Shown here piece by piece: positions 36,886 through 47,167 of a stretch of DNA of 64,000 nt. Made by a program: the position numbers and the translations under genes. The notes under the pieces are model-generated. The model saw only the letters and a list, made by a program, of their open reading frames with translations. It ran no database searches and had not been told where the DNA came from. Origin of the DNA: Desulforhabdus sp. TSK (GTDB lineage Bacteria > Desulfobacterota > Syntrophobacteria > Syntrophobacterales > Syntrophobacteraceae); NCBI RefSeq assembly GCF_022836495.1, contig NZ_BQXM01000020.1:1-64000 (forward strand), in the 5' to 3' direction. The first letter of the stretch is position 1. Each line of letters begins with the position of its first letter.

Positions 36886-39270
36886 TCAAAACAGATCGGA
36901 CTTGAAAAAGGATTCCGACGTGGCAGGGCGACCAGACTCGCCCGCCGAATCCTTAGGTTCTGAACGCCTGGGCCGTGCCTGGAGTTTAGGAACTTCCCCT
37001 GCAAAGGCAACGGAAATGGCGGAGGGATCTTGTGAGCCGGCCAGTCCTCCGGAGTTGGGGTTGATTTTTGCAAAGACGACTCCGGGCGGGATGGGAAAGG
37101 CCTCCACGGGGGCGTCCTTCAGCCACTCCTTCATGAAGGAGACCCAGATGGGGCAGGCCGCGTGGCCTCCCGTTTCCCCCTTTCCCAGGGAGACATTGTG
37201 GTCGTCGTAGCCCACCCACACGCCCGCCAGCACGTCGGGTGTGTAGCCGACAAACCAGGCATCCTTCAGCTCATTGGTGGTTCCCGTTTTTCCGGCAGCA
37301 GGCCGCTCCAGTTCCTTGGCTTTTTTCCCGGTGCCTTCCTGCACCACCCCCTGCAGCATGTCCGTCATGACATAAGCGTTCTCAGGAGTCATGACACCCG
37401 TGGACTCGGTTTGATGCTGATGCAGGACATTGCCGTCCCGGTCCACTATTTTTTCGATGAGGTACGGCTCGACCCGCTCCCCCGCGTTTGCAAAAGGGGT
37501 GTAGGCGGTGAGCAGCTCCGAAAGAGTGACTCCCGAGGCTCCCAGCGCCAGCGCCAGGGTGGGGGTGAGGGGCGAGGTGATCCCGAGGTTCCGCGCATAT
37601 TCGATGGCATACGGTACGCCGATGTCGCTCAGCAGCTTGACCGTCACGACGTTTCGCGAATGGACCAGAGCCCTTCTCATGAGGATGGGGCCCCAAAACT
37701 TGCGATCGTAATTTTCCGGTCTCCACTTTCCCCTGAGGCTGTGATCGTCCAGGATGAGGGGAGAATCGATCAAAATGGACGCCTGTGTGTACCCCTTTTC
37801 CAGGGCTGCGGCATAAATCATGGGCTTGAAAGCCGATCCCGGCTGGCGAACGGCCTGGGTCGCCCGGTTGAACTGGCTCTGAGCGAAATTGCGTCCCCCC
37901 ACGAGACAGAGCACCCGGCCCGTCTGGGGAACCATAGCCATGAACGCCCCCTCCATGCCGGGGTCCTGTTCCAGAGCGGTCAGCCAGGTCTTGTCGCTCT
38001 CCGACTTTTCCAGCCGCACCCGGATCACGTCGCCCACGCGAAACCGCTTCTCCGCCCGCCTGCTGGAAATTTTCGCCCATTCCCAGCCCGTGGAAGGCAG
38101 CACTCCCCGGGTATCCCCGATGAGCAACTGGCAGGTCTTGTTGGGGATATCGTATTCCGTCACCAGTGCTGCTACGACCTTGCCCGCGCTCAGTTCGCCG
38201 TTGTTGCTGCTCAGGACCCTGAGGGCCGATGGCCAGTCCTCGCGCGGCACATTGAGATGGACCCCCCGGTAGCGGCTGTGGCGTTTGTCGAGCCTCCGCA
38301 GTCCCTGGTCCAGGGCTTTTTCCGCCAGTTGCTGAGCGCGCCGGTCCAGGGTGGTGTAGATATTGAGCCCTTCCTTGTAAAGGCCGTCGCGGCCGTAAGT
38401 CGCCTCCAGCTGCCTGCGGACTTCCTCGGTGAAATGATCGAATTCCGTGAGGCTCCATCGCTTGGGCTTGCTCAGATTCAGGGGCTCCGCAAAGACCCTT
38501 TCGGCCTCCTGGGCCGGGATGAATCCCACCTCCACCATGCGGTCGAGAACATACTTCTGTCGCTCTCTGGCGGCGGCCTGGTTCTGGAAAGGCGAAGAGC
38601 GGCTGGGAGCCTTGGGCAGACCGGCCAGAAGAGCCGATTCGGAAAGAGTCAGCTCCTCGACGTGCTTGTCGAAATACGTCCTTGCGGCGGCTTCGACCCC
38701 GTAAGCGCCGGATCCGAGATAGATCTGGTTGACGTAGAGATAGAGGATTTCATCCTTGCTCAGGGTGCGATCGATGCGATAGGCGAGGATGGCCTCCTTC
38801 AGCTTGCGCGTTACGGTGCGCTCCGGGGTGAGGAGGAGGGATTTCACCACCTGCTGAGTGATGGTGCTGGCTCCCTGAACGATTTCACCCGCCTGCAGGT
38901 TCTTGAAGAAGGCCCGGACGATTCCGGGGAAGTCCACGCCGCCGTGCTCATAAAAGCGTGCGTCTTCCGCGGCCAGAAGTGCCTTGATGAGATGGGACGG
39001 CACCCGCTCCAGGGGTACGAGATAGCGGCGCTCCGTGTAGAGCTCCCCCAAAATCGTGCCGTCCGCGGCGTACAGGGTGGAGACCAGGGGGGGATGGTAG
39101 TTTTTGAGGGCATGAGCACTGGGAAGCGACTGGTTCAACTGGAGGTAGAAGGCAAAAGCCGCGATGCCCCCGATGAGAACGACAGTGGCCAGGAGCCCGA
39201 AAAAAGTGAAGAAGAGCCACTTGAACATGCCCCTGCCCGAATTCCGGGCGGCGCGATCCGTGCGTTTCAT
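36886..39270 (-). CDS. mrcA: Penicillin-binding protein 1A, bifunctional
   Basis: 794 aa with GAGGT before the start. N-terminal cytosolic basic stretch, one membrane anchor (15-40), the GT51 glycosyltransferase domain (EDARFYEHGGVD with catalytic Glu, QGASTITQQVVKSLLL, RKLKEAILA), an OB-like insert, and the transpeptidase domain with SxxK in PGSAFKPMIY, SRN in HSRNVVTV, and KTGTT. It builds and cross-links peptidoglycan. All catalytic motifs are intact. Alone or with dinG downstream. Confidence 0.95.
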   Translation of the reverse strand: MKRTDRAARNSGRGMFKWLFFTFFGLLATVVLIGGIAAFAFYLQLNQSLPSAHALKNYHPPLVSTLYAADGTILGELYTERRYLVPLERVPSHLIKALLAAEDARFYEHGGVDFPGIVRAFFKNLQAGEIVQGASTITQQVVKSLLLTPERTVTRKLKEAILAYRIDRTLSKDEILYLYVNQIYLGSGAYGVEAAARTYFDKHVEELTLSESALLAGLPKAPSRSSPFQNQAAARERQKYVLDRMVEVGFIPAQEAERVFAEPLNLSKPKRWSLTEFDHFTEEVRRQLEATYGRDGLYKEGLNIYTTLDRRAQQLAEKALDQGLRRLDKRHSRYRGVHLNVPREDWPSALRVLSSNNGELSAGKVVAALVTEYDIPNKTCQLLIGDTRGVLPSTGWEWAKISSRRAEKRFRVGDVIRVRLEKSESDKTWLTALEQDPGMEGAFMAMVPQTGRVLCLVGGRNFAQSQFNRATQAVRQPGSAFKPMIYAAALEKGYTQASILIDSPLILDDHSLRGKWRPENYDRKFWGPILMRRALVHSRNVVTVKLLSDIGVPYAIEYARNLGITSPLTPTLALALGASGVTLSELLTAYTPFANAGERVEPYLIEKIVDRDGNVLHQHQTESTGVMTPENAYVMTDMLQGVVQEGTGKKAKELERPAAGKTGTTNELKDAWFVGYTPDVLAGVWVGYDDHNVSLGKGETGGHAACPIWVSFMKEWLKDAPVEAFPIPPGVVFAKINPNSGGLAGSQDPSAISVAFAGEVPKLQARPRRSEPKDSAGESGRPATSESFFKSDLF

Positions 39271-39526
39271 GAAATATACCTCGCAAGTGACAGAAAATTA
39301 AAACTTAATATTGTAGATGAAAAGCGTGAAAATCCAATCCCTATTTGAAATGATCCGAATGAATCGAGCATAAGCTCTAAAAGTATCAATGAATTAACAT
39401 CTTCAAGCCTTGAATTCCCCGGAAGCGGTCTTTACTTTGCAGTCATCGTGACAGTTTCTGCATCATGCCGGTTTTGAACCGAGCGTTTGTTTTTTCATCG
39501 CACTCTCGAAAAAGGAAATCAAGATC

Positions 39527-40555
39527 ATGAAAGCACTTTGTTTTCACGAGCACGGAGCTCCCGATGTCCTCAAGTTCTGTGAAGTTCCGGATCCTCAGCC
39601 GGGGCCGGGGGAAGTTCTCATCCGCGTCAAGGCCTGTGCCCTCAACCATCTGGACATCTGGGTACGGCGGGGCTGGCCGGGGCTGAAGCTGGAAATGCCC
39701 CACTGGGGAGGTTCGGATGTTGCCGGGGTTGTGGCCGACGTGGGACCGGACGTCACGGGCTGGAAGGTGGGAGATCGGGTCGTGTCGGACCCCGGGATCA
39801 GCACCCTGGAGGATGAATTCACGCGGCGGGGAGAGCACAGCCTGAGCCCGGGCTACCGGATTCCGGGAGAGCACGTGCGCGGCGGACTGGCCGAATACGT
39901 GGCGGTTCCCGCGGAAGGGCTCATGCGCATGCCCGAGCTCCTCGACTTTCCCACGGCGGCCGCCCCGCTCCTGGTGACTCTCACCGCCTGGCGGATGCTC
40001 ATTCACCGGGCCAGGCTGCGCGCCGGAGAATCAGTCCTGGTGGTGGGGGCCGGCGGGGGAGTCAACAGCATGGCCACTCAGATCGCCAAGCTGGCAGGCG
40101 CCAGGGTCTATGTGGTGGCGGGCAATGCGGATAAGGCGGCTCGGGCGCGGGAATTGGGCGCCGATGTCGTCCTGGACCGTTCCCGCGGCGACTGGGTGAA
40201 GGAGCTGGCAGCTCTTACGGACAAGCGCGGCGTGGACGTCGTGGTGGACAACGTGGGAGCGGCGACCCTGAACAAAAGCATGCGGGCGGTGGCGCGAGGC
40301 GGCCGCATTGTCATTGTGGGAAACACGAGTGGGCCCCTGGCGGAAATAGATATCCGCTTCATCTTCAGCAAGCAGATCAGCCTGGTTGGCAGCACCATGG
40401 GCACCCATCAGGACTTCCGGGACGTGACGGCCCTCCTGTGGGAAGGGAAGCTCAAACCCGTCATCGACCGGGTCCTGCCCCTCCAGGCCGGACGTGAGGC
40501 TTTCGAAGCCATGGAGAAGAGCGACCAGTTCGGGAAAATCGTGCTGGAGCCGTGA
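39527..40555 (+). CDS. Zinc-type alcohol dehydrogenase/quinone reductase-like (MDR)
   Basis: 342 aa. Medium-chain dehydrogenase with GroES-like N-terminal domain (ALNHLDIWVRRGWPG, HWGGSDVAGVVADVG) and NAD(P)-binding domain (SVLVVGAGGGVNSMATQIAK). The catalytic-zinc ligands are not obvious: the usual Cys near residue 40 is replaced by Asn-His-Leu, so it may be a zinc-free oxidoreductase. Substrate unknown. It starts after an AAGGAAA-type site and is divergent from PBP1A, with about 256 AT-rich bases between. Confidence 0.88.
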   Translation: MKALCFHEHGAPDVLKFCEVPDPQPGPGEVLIRVKACALNHLDIWVRRGWPGLKLEMPHWGGSDVAGVVADVGPDVTGWKVGDRVVSDPGISTLEDEFTRRGEHSLSPGYRIPGEHVRGGLAEYVAVPAEGLMRMPELLDFPTAAAPLLVTLTAWRMLIHRARLRAGESVLVVGAGGGVNSMATQIAKLAGARVYVVAGNADKAARARELGADVVLDRSRGDWVKELAALTDKRGVDVVVDNVGAATLNKSMRAVARGGRIVIVGNTSGPLAEIDIRFIFSKQISLVGSTMGTHQDFRDVTALLWEGKLKPVIDRVLPLQAGREAFEAMEKSDQFGKIVLEP

Positions 40556-40588
40556 CGGGAAGGAGATGGGGTAAAGTTTATGCCGAAC

Positions 40589-40617
40589 TTGACAGCAAAT
40601 GCCCACTCTGCTACCCA
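40589..40617 (+). promoter_or_regulatory. Candidate promoter of tupA
   Basis: TTGACA at 40589-40594, then 17 bases and TACCCA. The -35 is perfect and the -10 poor. No sigma54 or ModE-like site recognised. Confidence 0.3.
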
Positions 40618-40661
40618 TTTCATTCCACATACATCATCCATAACCACACAAGGAGGGAACG

Positions 40662-41501
40662 ATGCGTTTGTTCAAACCGGTTGCAGCCATTTTGTTTGTG
40701 TTCGCTCTCATTGGCCTTTTCAGCGGGAACGTGACCCACGCCCAGGACAGCAAGGACGTGATCCTGGCGACGACGACGTCCACAGTGGATTCGGGGCTCC
40801 TGGATGTTCTCATCCCTGCCTTTGAAAAGCAGTCGGGCTACCGGGTGAAAACCATTGCCGTCGGAACCGGGCAGGCGTTGGCCATGGGAGAGAAGGGTGA
40901 AGCGGACGTGCTGCTGGTGCATGCGCCGGAAGCCGAGAAAAAACTGGTGGACGCCGGTGTGGGGACCAACTATCAACTGGTCATGCACAATGACTTTGTT
41001 ATCGCCGGCCCCCCTGACGATCCCGCCAAGATAAAGGGGATGTCCAGTATGGAGGCCTTCAAGGCCATCAGCGCCAAACAGGCGATTTTCATATCTCGCG
41101 GGGACGATTCAGGGACGCACAAAAAGGAGCTTTCCATCTGGAAGAAGGCCGAAGTGACTCCTGCCGGTCAGAAATGGTACCAGGAAACCGGCCAGGGCAT
41201 GGGAGCGACCCTTCAGATGGCTTCTGAAAAGCAGGGCTACACCCTCACCGATCGTGCCACTTACCTGGCTCAAAAATCCAACCTGAAACTGGAAATCCTT
41301 TCGGAAGGCGACAAGGGGCTCCTCAATATCTACCACGTCATGCAGGTGAATCCGGAAAAGTTCACCAAGGTCAACGCCAAAGGCGCCGAGGCCTTCGTAG
41401 CCTTCATGATAGCCCCCGAAACTCAGAAGATGATCGGGGAGTTCGGGAAGGAAAAATTCGGCCAGTCCCTTTTCTTCCCTGATGCGGGCAAGCAGATGTA
41501 A
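40662..41501 (+). CDS. tupA: Tungstate ABC transporter substrate-binding protein
   Basis: 279 aa, with AGGAGGGA before the start. Signal peptide to about residue 27 (NVTHAQ). The mature part begins VILATTTSTVDSGLLDVLIP, the TTTS oxyanion motif of TupA. GTGQALAMGEKGEADVLLVH and SRGDDSGTHKKEL are the other TupA hallmarks. It binds tungstate in the periplasm with high selectivity, feeding tungsten enzymes such as formate dehydrogenases. No tupB permease or tupC ATPase is beside it, so its partners must be elsewhere. Confidence 0.93.
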   Translation: MRLFKPVAAILFVFALIGLFSGNVTHAQDSKDVILATTTSTVDSGLLDVLIPAFEKQSGYRVKTIAVGTGQALAMGEKGEADVLLVHAPEAEKKLVDAGVGTNYQLVMHNDFVIAGPPDDPAKIKGMSSMEAFKAISAKQAIFISRGDDSGTHKKELSIWKKAEVTPAGQKWYQETGQGMGATLQMASEKQGYTLTDRATYLAQKSNLKLEILSEGDKGLLNIYHVMQVNPEKFTKVNAKGAEAFVAFMIAPETQKMIGEFGKEKFGQSLFFPDAGKQM

Positions 41502-41517
41502 ACGGATAGTTTTTTGA

Positions 41518-41587
41518 CTCACGCGGAGTCGCGGAGGACGCGGAGAAAACCTGGATGATCTCCGCGTTCTCCGCGACTCCGCGTGAG
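41518..41587. terminator. Long palindrome between convergent tupA and nodT-like genes
   Basis: Arms CTCACGCGGAGTCGCGGAGG onward and the matching TCTCCGCG...CGCGTGAG on the right, 29 bp each with one mismatch and a 12-base loop. TTTTTT precedes it. It could end transcription from both sides. It also looks like a mobile repeat of the CGCGGAG type. Confidence 0.7.
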
Positions 41588-41621
41588 ATGAAAAGCTCGG
41601 TTCTGAACCGTGCGGAGTATA

Positions 41622-43106
41622 CTACGGTGCCGTTCCCGCCTCCCTCGTCTCCCACCCTCCCCCCAGTGCCTTGTAGAGAGAGATCCCATCGACAGCCAGG
41701 TTGCGGATGCTTTGCACGTGAGCCTCTTCTGCAAGGAAGAGGGCCCGTTGAGCCGACAGGACATTCAGGAAGTCCGTCTGCCCTGACGTGTAGAGCTCCA
41801 TCGACAGGTCCACGGCTTTGCGGTTGTTGACCACCGATTCTTCCAGAAACATGAGGTGCTCCTGCTCCCTGGCGTAGGCCGTCAGAGCCGTTTCCACGTC
41901 CTTCAGAGCCGTCAGGACCGTCTGTTCGTAGGAGAGAAGGGTCTCTTCCTGCACCGCCTTCTGCACTTCGATATTCCACCGTATGCGGCCCGCAGTGAAA
42001 ATGGGCCATTGGATGGTGGGGCCTACGGACCAGGACCGGTTGTTCCAATTTGCCAGGGAGCCCAGTTTATCGGATGAAAAGTCCAGGAACCCCGTCAGGG
42101 AGAATTTTGGGTATAGATCGGCCGTGGCGGCCCCGATGCGGGCGGTGGCCGCGTGAATCTGGGTTTCCATGCGGCGGATGTCCGGGCGGCGTCGAATGAG
42201 GTCCGACGGCAGTCCCACCGGGATTCGGGGCGGGACGGCAGGCAGGGGCGCAGGGGGTTGAAGCTCTTCAGCCAGGGCCGTCGGTGCTTCCCCCAGCAGG
42301 ACGCCAATGTTGTAGATAGTGGCCTGGATTTCGGACTCCAACAGGGGAATCTGGGACGCCGTGGTGGCCGTCTGGGCCTGGGCGTTGGCCACGTCGAGGC
42401 CGTTCACGAAACCGGCTTCGAAACGCCTTCGGGTAATATCCGACGTCTTCTGCTGGGCCAGAAGATTTTCCTCGGCGATGGTCTTCTGCTCCTGGAGCCT
42501 CCGCAGGTCCATGTAGTTGATGCCCACTTCGGCCAGGAGGGTCACCAGAACATCGCGGCGATCCTCCACCGCAGCCTGGACGTCGGCGTCCAGCGCTTCG
42601 ATGTTCCGGCGCGTGCCGCCGAAGACATCCAATTCCCAGGCCGCGTCCAGGCCGGCGGTGAAAAGGTCCCGGCCCCCTCCCCCGCCTCCCGGCGAGGAAT
42701 CGCCGCTCCCGCTGCGGCGGTACAGGGCGGAGGCATCCAGTGTCGGCCACAGGGCGGAAGCCCCCACGCCCCGGGTCGCCCTCGCCTGCCGGATGCGGGC
42801 GGTTGCCTGCCGCAGGTCGAGGTTAGACCGAATGGCACGTTCGATGAGGGAAGAGAGTGTCCTGTCATCGAAGCTCTTCCACCATTCCACCAGGGTCACG
42901 GGCTCGGGAACGGTCGTGCTGATGCGTGCGGATTCGGACACGGTGGCGCCTTTCCATGCGGTCGGGAGGCTGGGGTTCGGCGGTTCGAACCGGGGGCCCA
43001 CGGTGCAGCCCACCAGCCAGCAAAGTCCGAAGGCCAGAAAAAAGGTGTTGATGCGTACGCCTGCGTTTCGAGTGGGAGCGGTCTGTTCAGCGGTTCTTCT
43101 CAGCAT
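41622..43106 (-). CDS. NodT-type outer-membrane efflux lipoprotein
   Basis: 494 aa. The signal peptide ends at lipobox LVGC (about residue 34). Two OEP/TolC-like repeats follow (about 60-270 and 280-470), with typical RPDIRRMETQIHAATARIG and YSLTGFLD-like strands. It is the outer-membrane channel of a tripartite pump. Last gene of the sigma/anti-sigma/spy/macA/macB series, 83 nt after macB, so it likely serves the MacAB-like pump. Confidence 0.92.
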   Translation of the reverse strand: MLRRTAEQTAPTRNAGVRINTFFLAFGLCWLVGCTVGPRFEPPNPSLPTAWKGATVSESARISTTVPEPVTLVEWWKSFDDRTLSSLIERAIRSNLDLRQATARIRQARATRGVGASALWPTLDASALYRRSGSGDSSPGGGGGGRDLFTAGLDAAWELDVFGGTRRNIEALDADVQAAVEDRRDVLVTLLAEVGINYMDLRRLQEQKTIAEENLLAQQKTSDITRRRFEAGFVNGLDVANAQAQTATTASQIPLLESEIQATIYNIGVLLGEAPTALAEELQPPAPLPAVPPRIPVGLPSDLIRRRPDIRRMETQIHAATARIGAATADLYPKFSLTGFLDFSSDKLGSLANWNNRSWSVGPTIQWPIFTAGRIRWNIEVQKAVQEETLLSYEQTVLTALKDVETALTAYAREQEHLMFLEESVVNNRKAVDLSMELYTSGQTDFLNVLSAQRALFLAEEAHVQSIRNLAVDGISLYKALGGGWETREAGTAP

Positions 43107-43189
43107 GAGAAATCTTTCATCGTTTATCAGCGTCAGTCAGCGCCTGTCAGCGTTCTTCAGCGTCCTGTCCTTCTCTTCATCCGTTTGGG

Positions 43190-45334
43190 TCATTCATAGC
43201 GCAGGGCGTTGATGGGATCCAGCCGCGATGCTTTCCACGCGGGATAATAGCCGAAGAGGATGCCCACGCTCGTGGAGACGGCAAAGGCGGCCAGGATGGC
43301 TTCCATGGAGAGGGCTGTCGGCCAGCGCAGGAGCGTGGCCACCAGGGTGGAAGCCCCGCGTCCCACGAGAATGCCGACGGCGCCCCCGAGAAAGCACAAC
43401 ACAACGGATTCCGTCAGGAACTGCTGCAGGATATTCCTCCGCCATGCGCCGACGGCCATGCGCAGGCCGATTTCCCGGGTGCGCTCCGTTACGGAAACCA
43501 GCATGATGTTCATGATGCCCACGCCGCCCACGAGGAGGGAAATGAGGGCCACGGCCAGGAGAAGCCGGGTCATCATAGTCGCCGTGGAAGACATGGCCTT
43601 CGTCATTTCCGTCATGTCCCGGATGTTGAAGTCTTCGGGCTCTCCCGGCCGGATGCGGTGTCGTTCCCTCAAGATGGCGGTGATCTGCTCGATGGCGCTC
43701 TCCACATGCGCGCTCGATGCTGCCGCGGCGAGGATCCGGTCGACATTGGTGAACCTCACGGGCAAAGGCGTGTTGGCCGCCTGAGTCGCCGACTGTTCGG
43801 GGTAGAGGCTGGTCTGCCCGGCAGGATAGAGATCGCTGGTGGTCTTGGTGGTAGATTCGGTGCTGGAGGTCGACGCGCTCTGGTTGGTGCTGGCGAGTGA
43901 CTTGGCCGTCACGCGGTACTTGATGGTCGTCCAGGGTGCTACGACGACGTCGTCCTGGTCCATTCCCATCATGTTGGCGCCCTTGGGATTCAGGATTCCC
44001 ACCACGGTGAAGGGGACATTGTTGATGCGCACTTCCTTTCCCAGGGGAGATCCCCCCTGGAAAAGCTCCCGCGCCACCGTCTGCCCCAGGAGGCATACCT
44101 TGGCGCCGCGGCGCACGTCCTGGAGGCTGAAAACTTCCCCTTCGGCAACGCCCCATTCCCGCACCTCGAGATAGTCGGGGGTGGTTCCGGAAATGTCCGA
44201 AGGGACCCAGTTGCGGTTGCCGTAGATGACCTGGGTGCGTGCTCGAACAATGGGGGCGACGGCACGCAGGGCGGACGCTTCGTTCTGGAGGGCCACGGCA
44301 TCGTCGGGGGTGAGTGTCATACTGGTCCCCACTCCGAAGGAAACCCCGCCGGTTGCCGCGGTCCCCGGCAGGATCAAAATGTTGTTGGCTCCCATGCTGG
44401 CAATGGCCTGCTGAATGGATTTGGACGACCCCTGCCCGATTTCCATCATGGCAATGACCGCCGAAACGCCGATGATGATTCCCAGGGTCGTGAGGGCCGC
44501 CCGCAGGATATTCCGACGCAGTCCCGTCATGGCCGTGTGCAGGATATGCCATGCGCCGGCGAAAGCCCTGAGGGTGGTGCCCTTGCCCTCACCGGCGCCG
44601 CCATCGTTCATGTGCTCTTGCCTGCGGCCCTCTGCCGGGTCCGGCGGGTCCGAAACCTGCTCCGATTCCAGAACCCCGTCCCGAATGCGGATGATACGCC
44701 TGGCGCACCGCGCGACGGCCTCGTCGTGGGTGACCATGATGATGGTCACGCCCTCCCGGTTCAGCTCCTGAAAAAGCTGCATGACCTCTTCACTGGTGCG
44801 GGAATCCAGGTTGCCGGTAGGCTCGTCGGCGAAAAGAATTGGAGGCCGGTTGATGAGGGCGCGGGCAATGGCCACCCGCTGCTGCTGGCCGCCCGAAAGC
44901 TGGGAAGGCTCATGGTGGATCCGTTCCCCCAGTCCCACCCGCTGCAGCATGGCCTCCGCCCGCTTTCGCCCCTCGCGCTCCGACGGGGGATGGGGGGAAT
45001 AGGCGAGCGGCATCCGGACATTTTCCAGGGCGCTGGTGCGCGGGAGCAGGTTGAAGCTTTGGAAGACGAATCCCATGGTCTGGTTGCGAAGCACGGCCCG
45101 TTCATCCGCGGAAAGCGCCCCGGCGTCCCGACCGTTGAGCAGGTATTCTCCCGAAGAAGCCCGGTCCAGGCAGCCGAGGATGTTCATGAGGGTGGTCTTA
45201 CCCGATCCCGACGAGCCCATGAGGGCCACGTACTCACCGCCGGAGATCTTGAGAGAGACTCCCCGCAGGACGGGCATGGCGATTTCTCCCACCTGGTAGA
45301 CTTTATGAATGTTTCTCAGTTCCACAAGTTCCAC
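43190..45334 (-). CDS. macB: MacB-like ABC transporter, fused ATPase and permease
   Basis: 714 aa, GTG start with GAGGTCA upstream. The ATPase domain (1-235) has Walker [10 protein letters not shown], signature [13 protein letters not shown] and Walker [12 protein letters not shown]. Then one membrane helix (about 270), a large periplasmic MacB-PCD domain, and three C-terminal FtsX-type helices with the [20 protein letters not shown] signature. It drives export of peptides, lipoproteins or antibiotics through a mechanotransmission cycle with MacA and a TolC-type channel. A low-complexity Ser/Thr stretch ([16 protein letters not shown]) lies in the periplasmic domain. Confidence 0.95.
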   Translation of the reverse strand: MELVELRNIHKVYQVGEIAMPVLRGVSLKISGGEYVALMGSSGSGKTTLMNILGCLDRASSGEYLLNGRDAGALSADERAVLRNQTMGFVFQSFNLLPRTSALENVRMPLAYSPHPPSEREGRKRAEAMLQRVGLGERIHHEPSQLSGGQQQRVAIARALINRPPILFADEPTGNLDSRTSEEVMQLFQELNREGVTIIMVTHDEAVARCARRIIRIRDGVLESEQVSDPPDPAEGRRQEHMNDGGAGEGKGTTLRAFAGAWHILHTAMTGLRRNILRAALTTLGIIIGVSAVIAMMEIGQGSSKSIQQAIASMGANNILILPGTAATGGVSFGVGTSMTLTPDDAVALQNEASALRAVAPIVRARTQVIYGNRNWVPSDISGTTPDYLEVREWGVAEGEVFSLQDVRRGAKVCLLGQTVARELFQGGSPLGKEVRINNVPFTVVGILNPKGANMMGMDQDDVVVAPWTTIKYRVTAKSLASTNQSASTSSTESTTKTTSDLYPAGQTSLYPEQSATQAANTPLPVRFTNVDRILAAAASSAHVESAIEQITAILRERHRIRPGEPEDFNIRDMTEMTKAMSSTATMMTRLLLAVALISLLVGGVGIMNIMLVSVTERTREIGLRMAVGAWRRNILQQFLTESVVLCFLGGAVGILVGRGASTLVATLLRWPTALSMEAILAAFAVSTSVGILFGYYPAWKASRLDPINALRYE

Positions 45335-45361
45335 TGGATATGACCTCGTATGTTTCCTGGG

Positions 45362-46705
45362 CTACCGCCTCTGTCCTCTCCCCGGCATCTGAGGCGTGAA
45401 GGGATTGACGGTCTTGGCAGGCTCGGCCGCTCCCTTGACCTGCTCCCCGATGACCACCTGCATTCCCTCGGTCAGTCCCTCTCCCTCGATTTCCGTCTGG
45501 ATGCCGTCGTTCAGTCCGGTGCGAACGGGCACCGGCCGCACAAGGTCTCCTTCGGGAACCCACAGAGTCCCACGCCCTTCCTCTGTCTTCCCTTTCAAGG
45601 AGGCCTTGTTTTCGCGTGAGTCCTTGCCGGCCGGCTTAGACGCTTCGGAAGCCTCCAGGCTTTCAGGGACGATTTTCTGGGGATCGGGGGTCCAGCGCAG
45701 GGCCGCATTGGGCACGGCCAGAACGTTGTGGCGCTCCTTCACGATGAATTTCACATTGGCCGTGAGATAGGGCAGCAGCCTCCCACTGGAGTTGTCCGTG
45801 TTGACCTCCACGGTGTAGGTGACAACGTTTTGCGTCATGGTGGCGTTGAGGCGGACCTTGCCCACCTTCCCTTCAAATACTTCGCCGGGAAAGGCATCCA
45901 CAGTAAAAACCACCGGCTGGTCGGGCCGGATGCTGCCGATATCCGCCTCGTTCACCGCCACCCACACCTGGAGACGCTTCAGGTCCTTGGCGATGAGAAA
46001 GAGACTGGGCGCATTGAGACTGGCCACCACCGTCTGGCCGATGTTCACCCGTCGGTCCACGATCACCCCTTTCACCGGGGATTTGATGGTGCAGTAGTCC
46101 AGGTTTTGACGAGCGCGCCGCAGGACCGCTTCGGCCTGGTGCACCGTCTTTTGAGCCTGTTCAATGGCTGCTTTCCCCACGGCCACGTTGGCTTTGGCCA
46201 CTTCATGGGCCGAGAGGGCGGCATCGTAGGCGCTCTGGGAAAGAGCGTCCGAAGGTCCCAGTTTACGCGCCCGGTTCCATTCGCGCTCTGCCTGGACGCT
46301 TTTGGCCTGCAACTGCAGCAGGTCGGCCTGCGCCCGTTCCAGGGCCGCCGTGGCCTGGCCCAGCTGCGCTTCCGCCTGGGCCACATCCGCGGCAATCAGG
46401 GCGTCGTCGATTTTGGCCAGAACCGTTCCCTGCTCCACGGGAGAGCCATAATCGACAATCTTGCCCGTCGCGTCCGTTCCGAAGCTGAGGATTTTTCCCG
46501 CCACCTGGGCGCCCACATCCACCAGTTCCTCCGGCTCTACAGTGCCCGTGGCGCTGATGACGGATTGCAGGTCTCCCCGGGTGATAGAGGCCAGCCGGAA
46601 GGCGGGCGAGGATTGGCTGTTGGCGGTTGTGAGGAAGAAGACCAGAGCGCCGCCGGCTATTAGGAGCAAGCCTGCCGCGACCATTCGCTTGTGGGTTCGA
46701 TTCAC
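45362..46705 (-). CDS. macA: MacA-like periplasmic adaptor (membrane fusion protein)
   Basis: 447 aa, GTG start overlapping the spy-like stop by 4 nt (GTGA). N-terminal membrane anchor (8-27), lipoyl half-motifs (VISATGTVEPEELVDVGAQV), a long coiled-coil hairpin (about 95-200), then beta-barrel and membrane-proximal domains. It links MacB to the outer-membrane factor. A Lys/Glu-rich insert (about 345-385) is unusual, and the end is Gly/Arg-rich. The gene ends 27 nt before macB. Confidence 0.93.
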   Translation of the reverse strand: MNRTHKRMVAAGLLLIAGGALVFFLTTANSQSSPAFRLASITRGDLQSVISATGTVEPEELVDVGAQVAGKILSFGTDATGKIVDYGSPVEQGTVLAKIDDALIAADVAQAEAQLGQATAALERAQADLLQLQAKSVQAEREWNRARKLGPSDALSQSAYDAALSAHEVAKANVAVGKAAIEQAQKTVHQAEAVLRRARQNLDYCTIKSPVKGVIVDRRVNIGQTVVASLNAPSLFLIAKDLKRLQVWVAVNEADIGSIRPDQPVVFTVDAFPGEVFEGKVGKVRLNATMTQNVVTYTVEVNTDNSSGRLLPYLTANVKFIVKERHNVLAVPNAALRWTPDPQKIVPESLEASEASKPAGKDSRENKASLKGKTEEGRGTLWVPEGDLVRPVPVRTGLNDGIQTEIEGEGLTEGMQVVIGEQVKGAAEPAKTVNPFTPQMPGRGQRR

Positions 46706-47151
46706 TTGGAATTCTCACTTTCCTGTTTCTGAGGTATGGATTGGCAGGGAACGGTTGTGCCCCCCGGCATGCGTTCCCAGTTGGCCCGCCGCTCTTCCCT
46801 CTTCCGGTGGAGAGCATCCAGCTTTTTCTGCTGCTCGGGGGACAACTCCGCCCTCATTTCCAGGATGCTCTGCTCGATGATCCGTTTTTTCTCGGGCTGC
46901 GTGCGCCGGCGGAGATCCATGAGCTCCCCATGGGCGCGGCAGACGATTTCCGTCACGCGGACCTTTTGCGCCTGGCTCAAATCCAGCTCGCGGGTGAGCT
47001 CGTCGATGACGATTTTGGGCAAATCCCCTTTGCCGCGATGGAGCACATCCATGATGCGGTGCTCACCGGCCATCCAGACACCCATGGCGCCAATGAGAGC
47101 CCCCGAAAGGAACAGGGTCAGGAGTCCCGTCCACAGCCTGAGCTTTTTCAC
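46702..47151 (-). CDS. Spy/CpxP-like periplasmic stress protein
   Basis: 149 aa. The GTG start at 47151 is chosen because GGAGGATCACCCT lies in front; a longer ATG reading at 47178 adds nine residues. Signal anchor 1-25, then helices with the LTRELDLSQAQKVRVTEI and LSPEQQKKLDALH repeats of the LTXXQ/Spy family (heavy-metal sensor or chaperone). Coupled to macA by a 4-nt overlap. Likely senses or buffers envelope stress for the ECF system upstream. Confidence 0.85.
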   Translation of the reverse strand: MKKLRLWTGLLTLFLSGALIGAMGVWMAGEHRIMDVLHRGKGDLPKIVIDELTRELDLSQAQKVRVTEIVCRAHGELMDLRRRTQPEKKRIIEQSILEMRAELSPEQQKKLDALHRKREERRANWERMPGGTTVPCQSIPQKQESENSK

Positions 47152-47167
47152 AGGGTGATCCTCCTTA

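Noticed and set aside
37162-39348. 728-codon open frame on the plus strand over PBP1A
   Set aside because: Antisense shadow of a gene with all PBP1A catalytic motifs.
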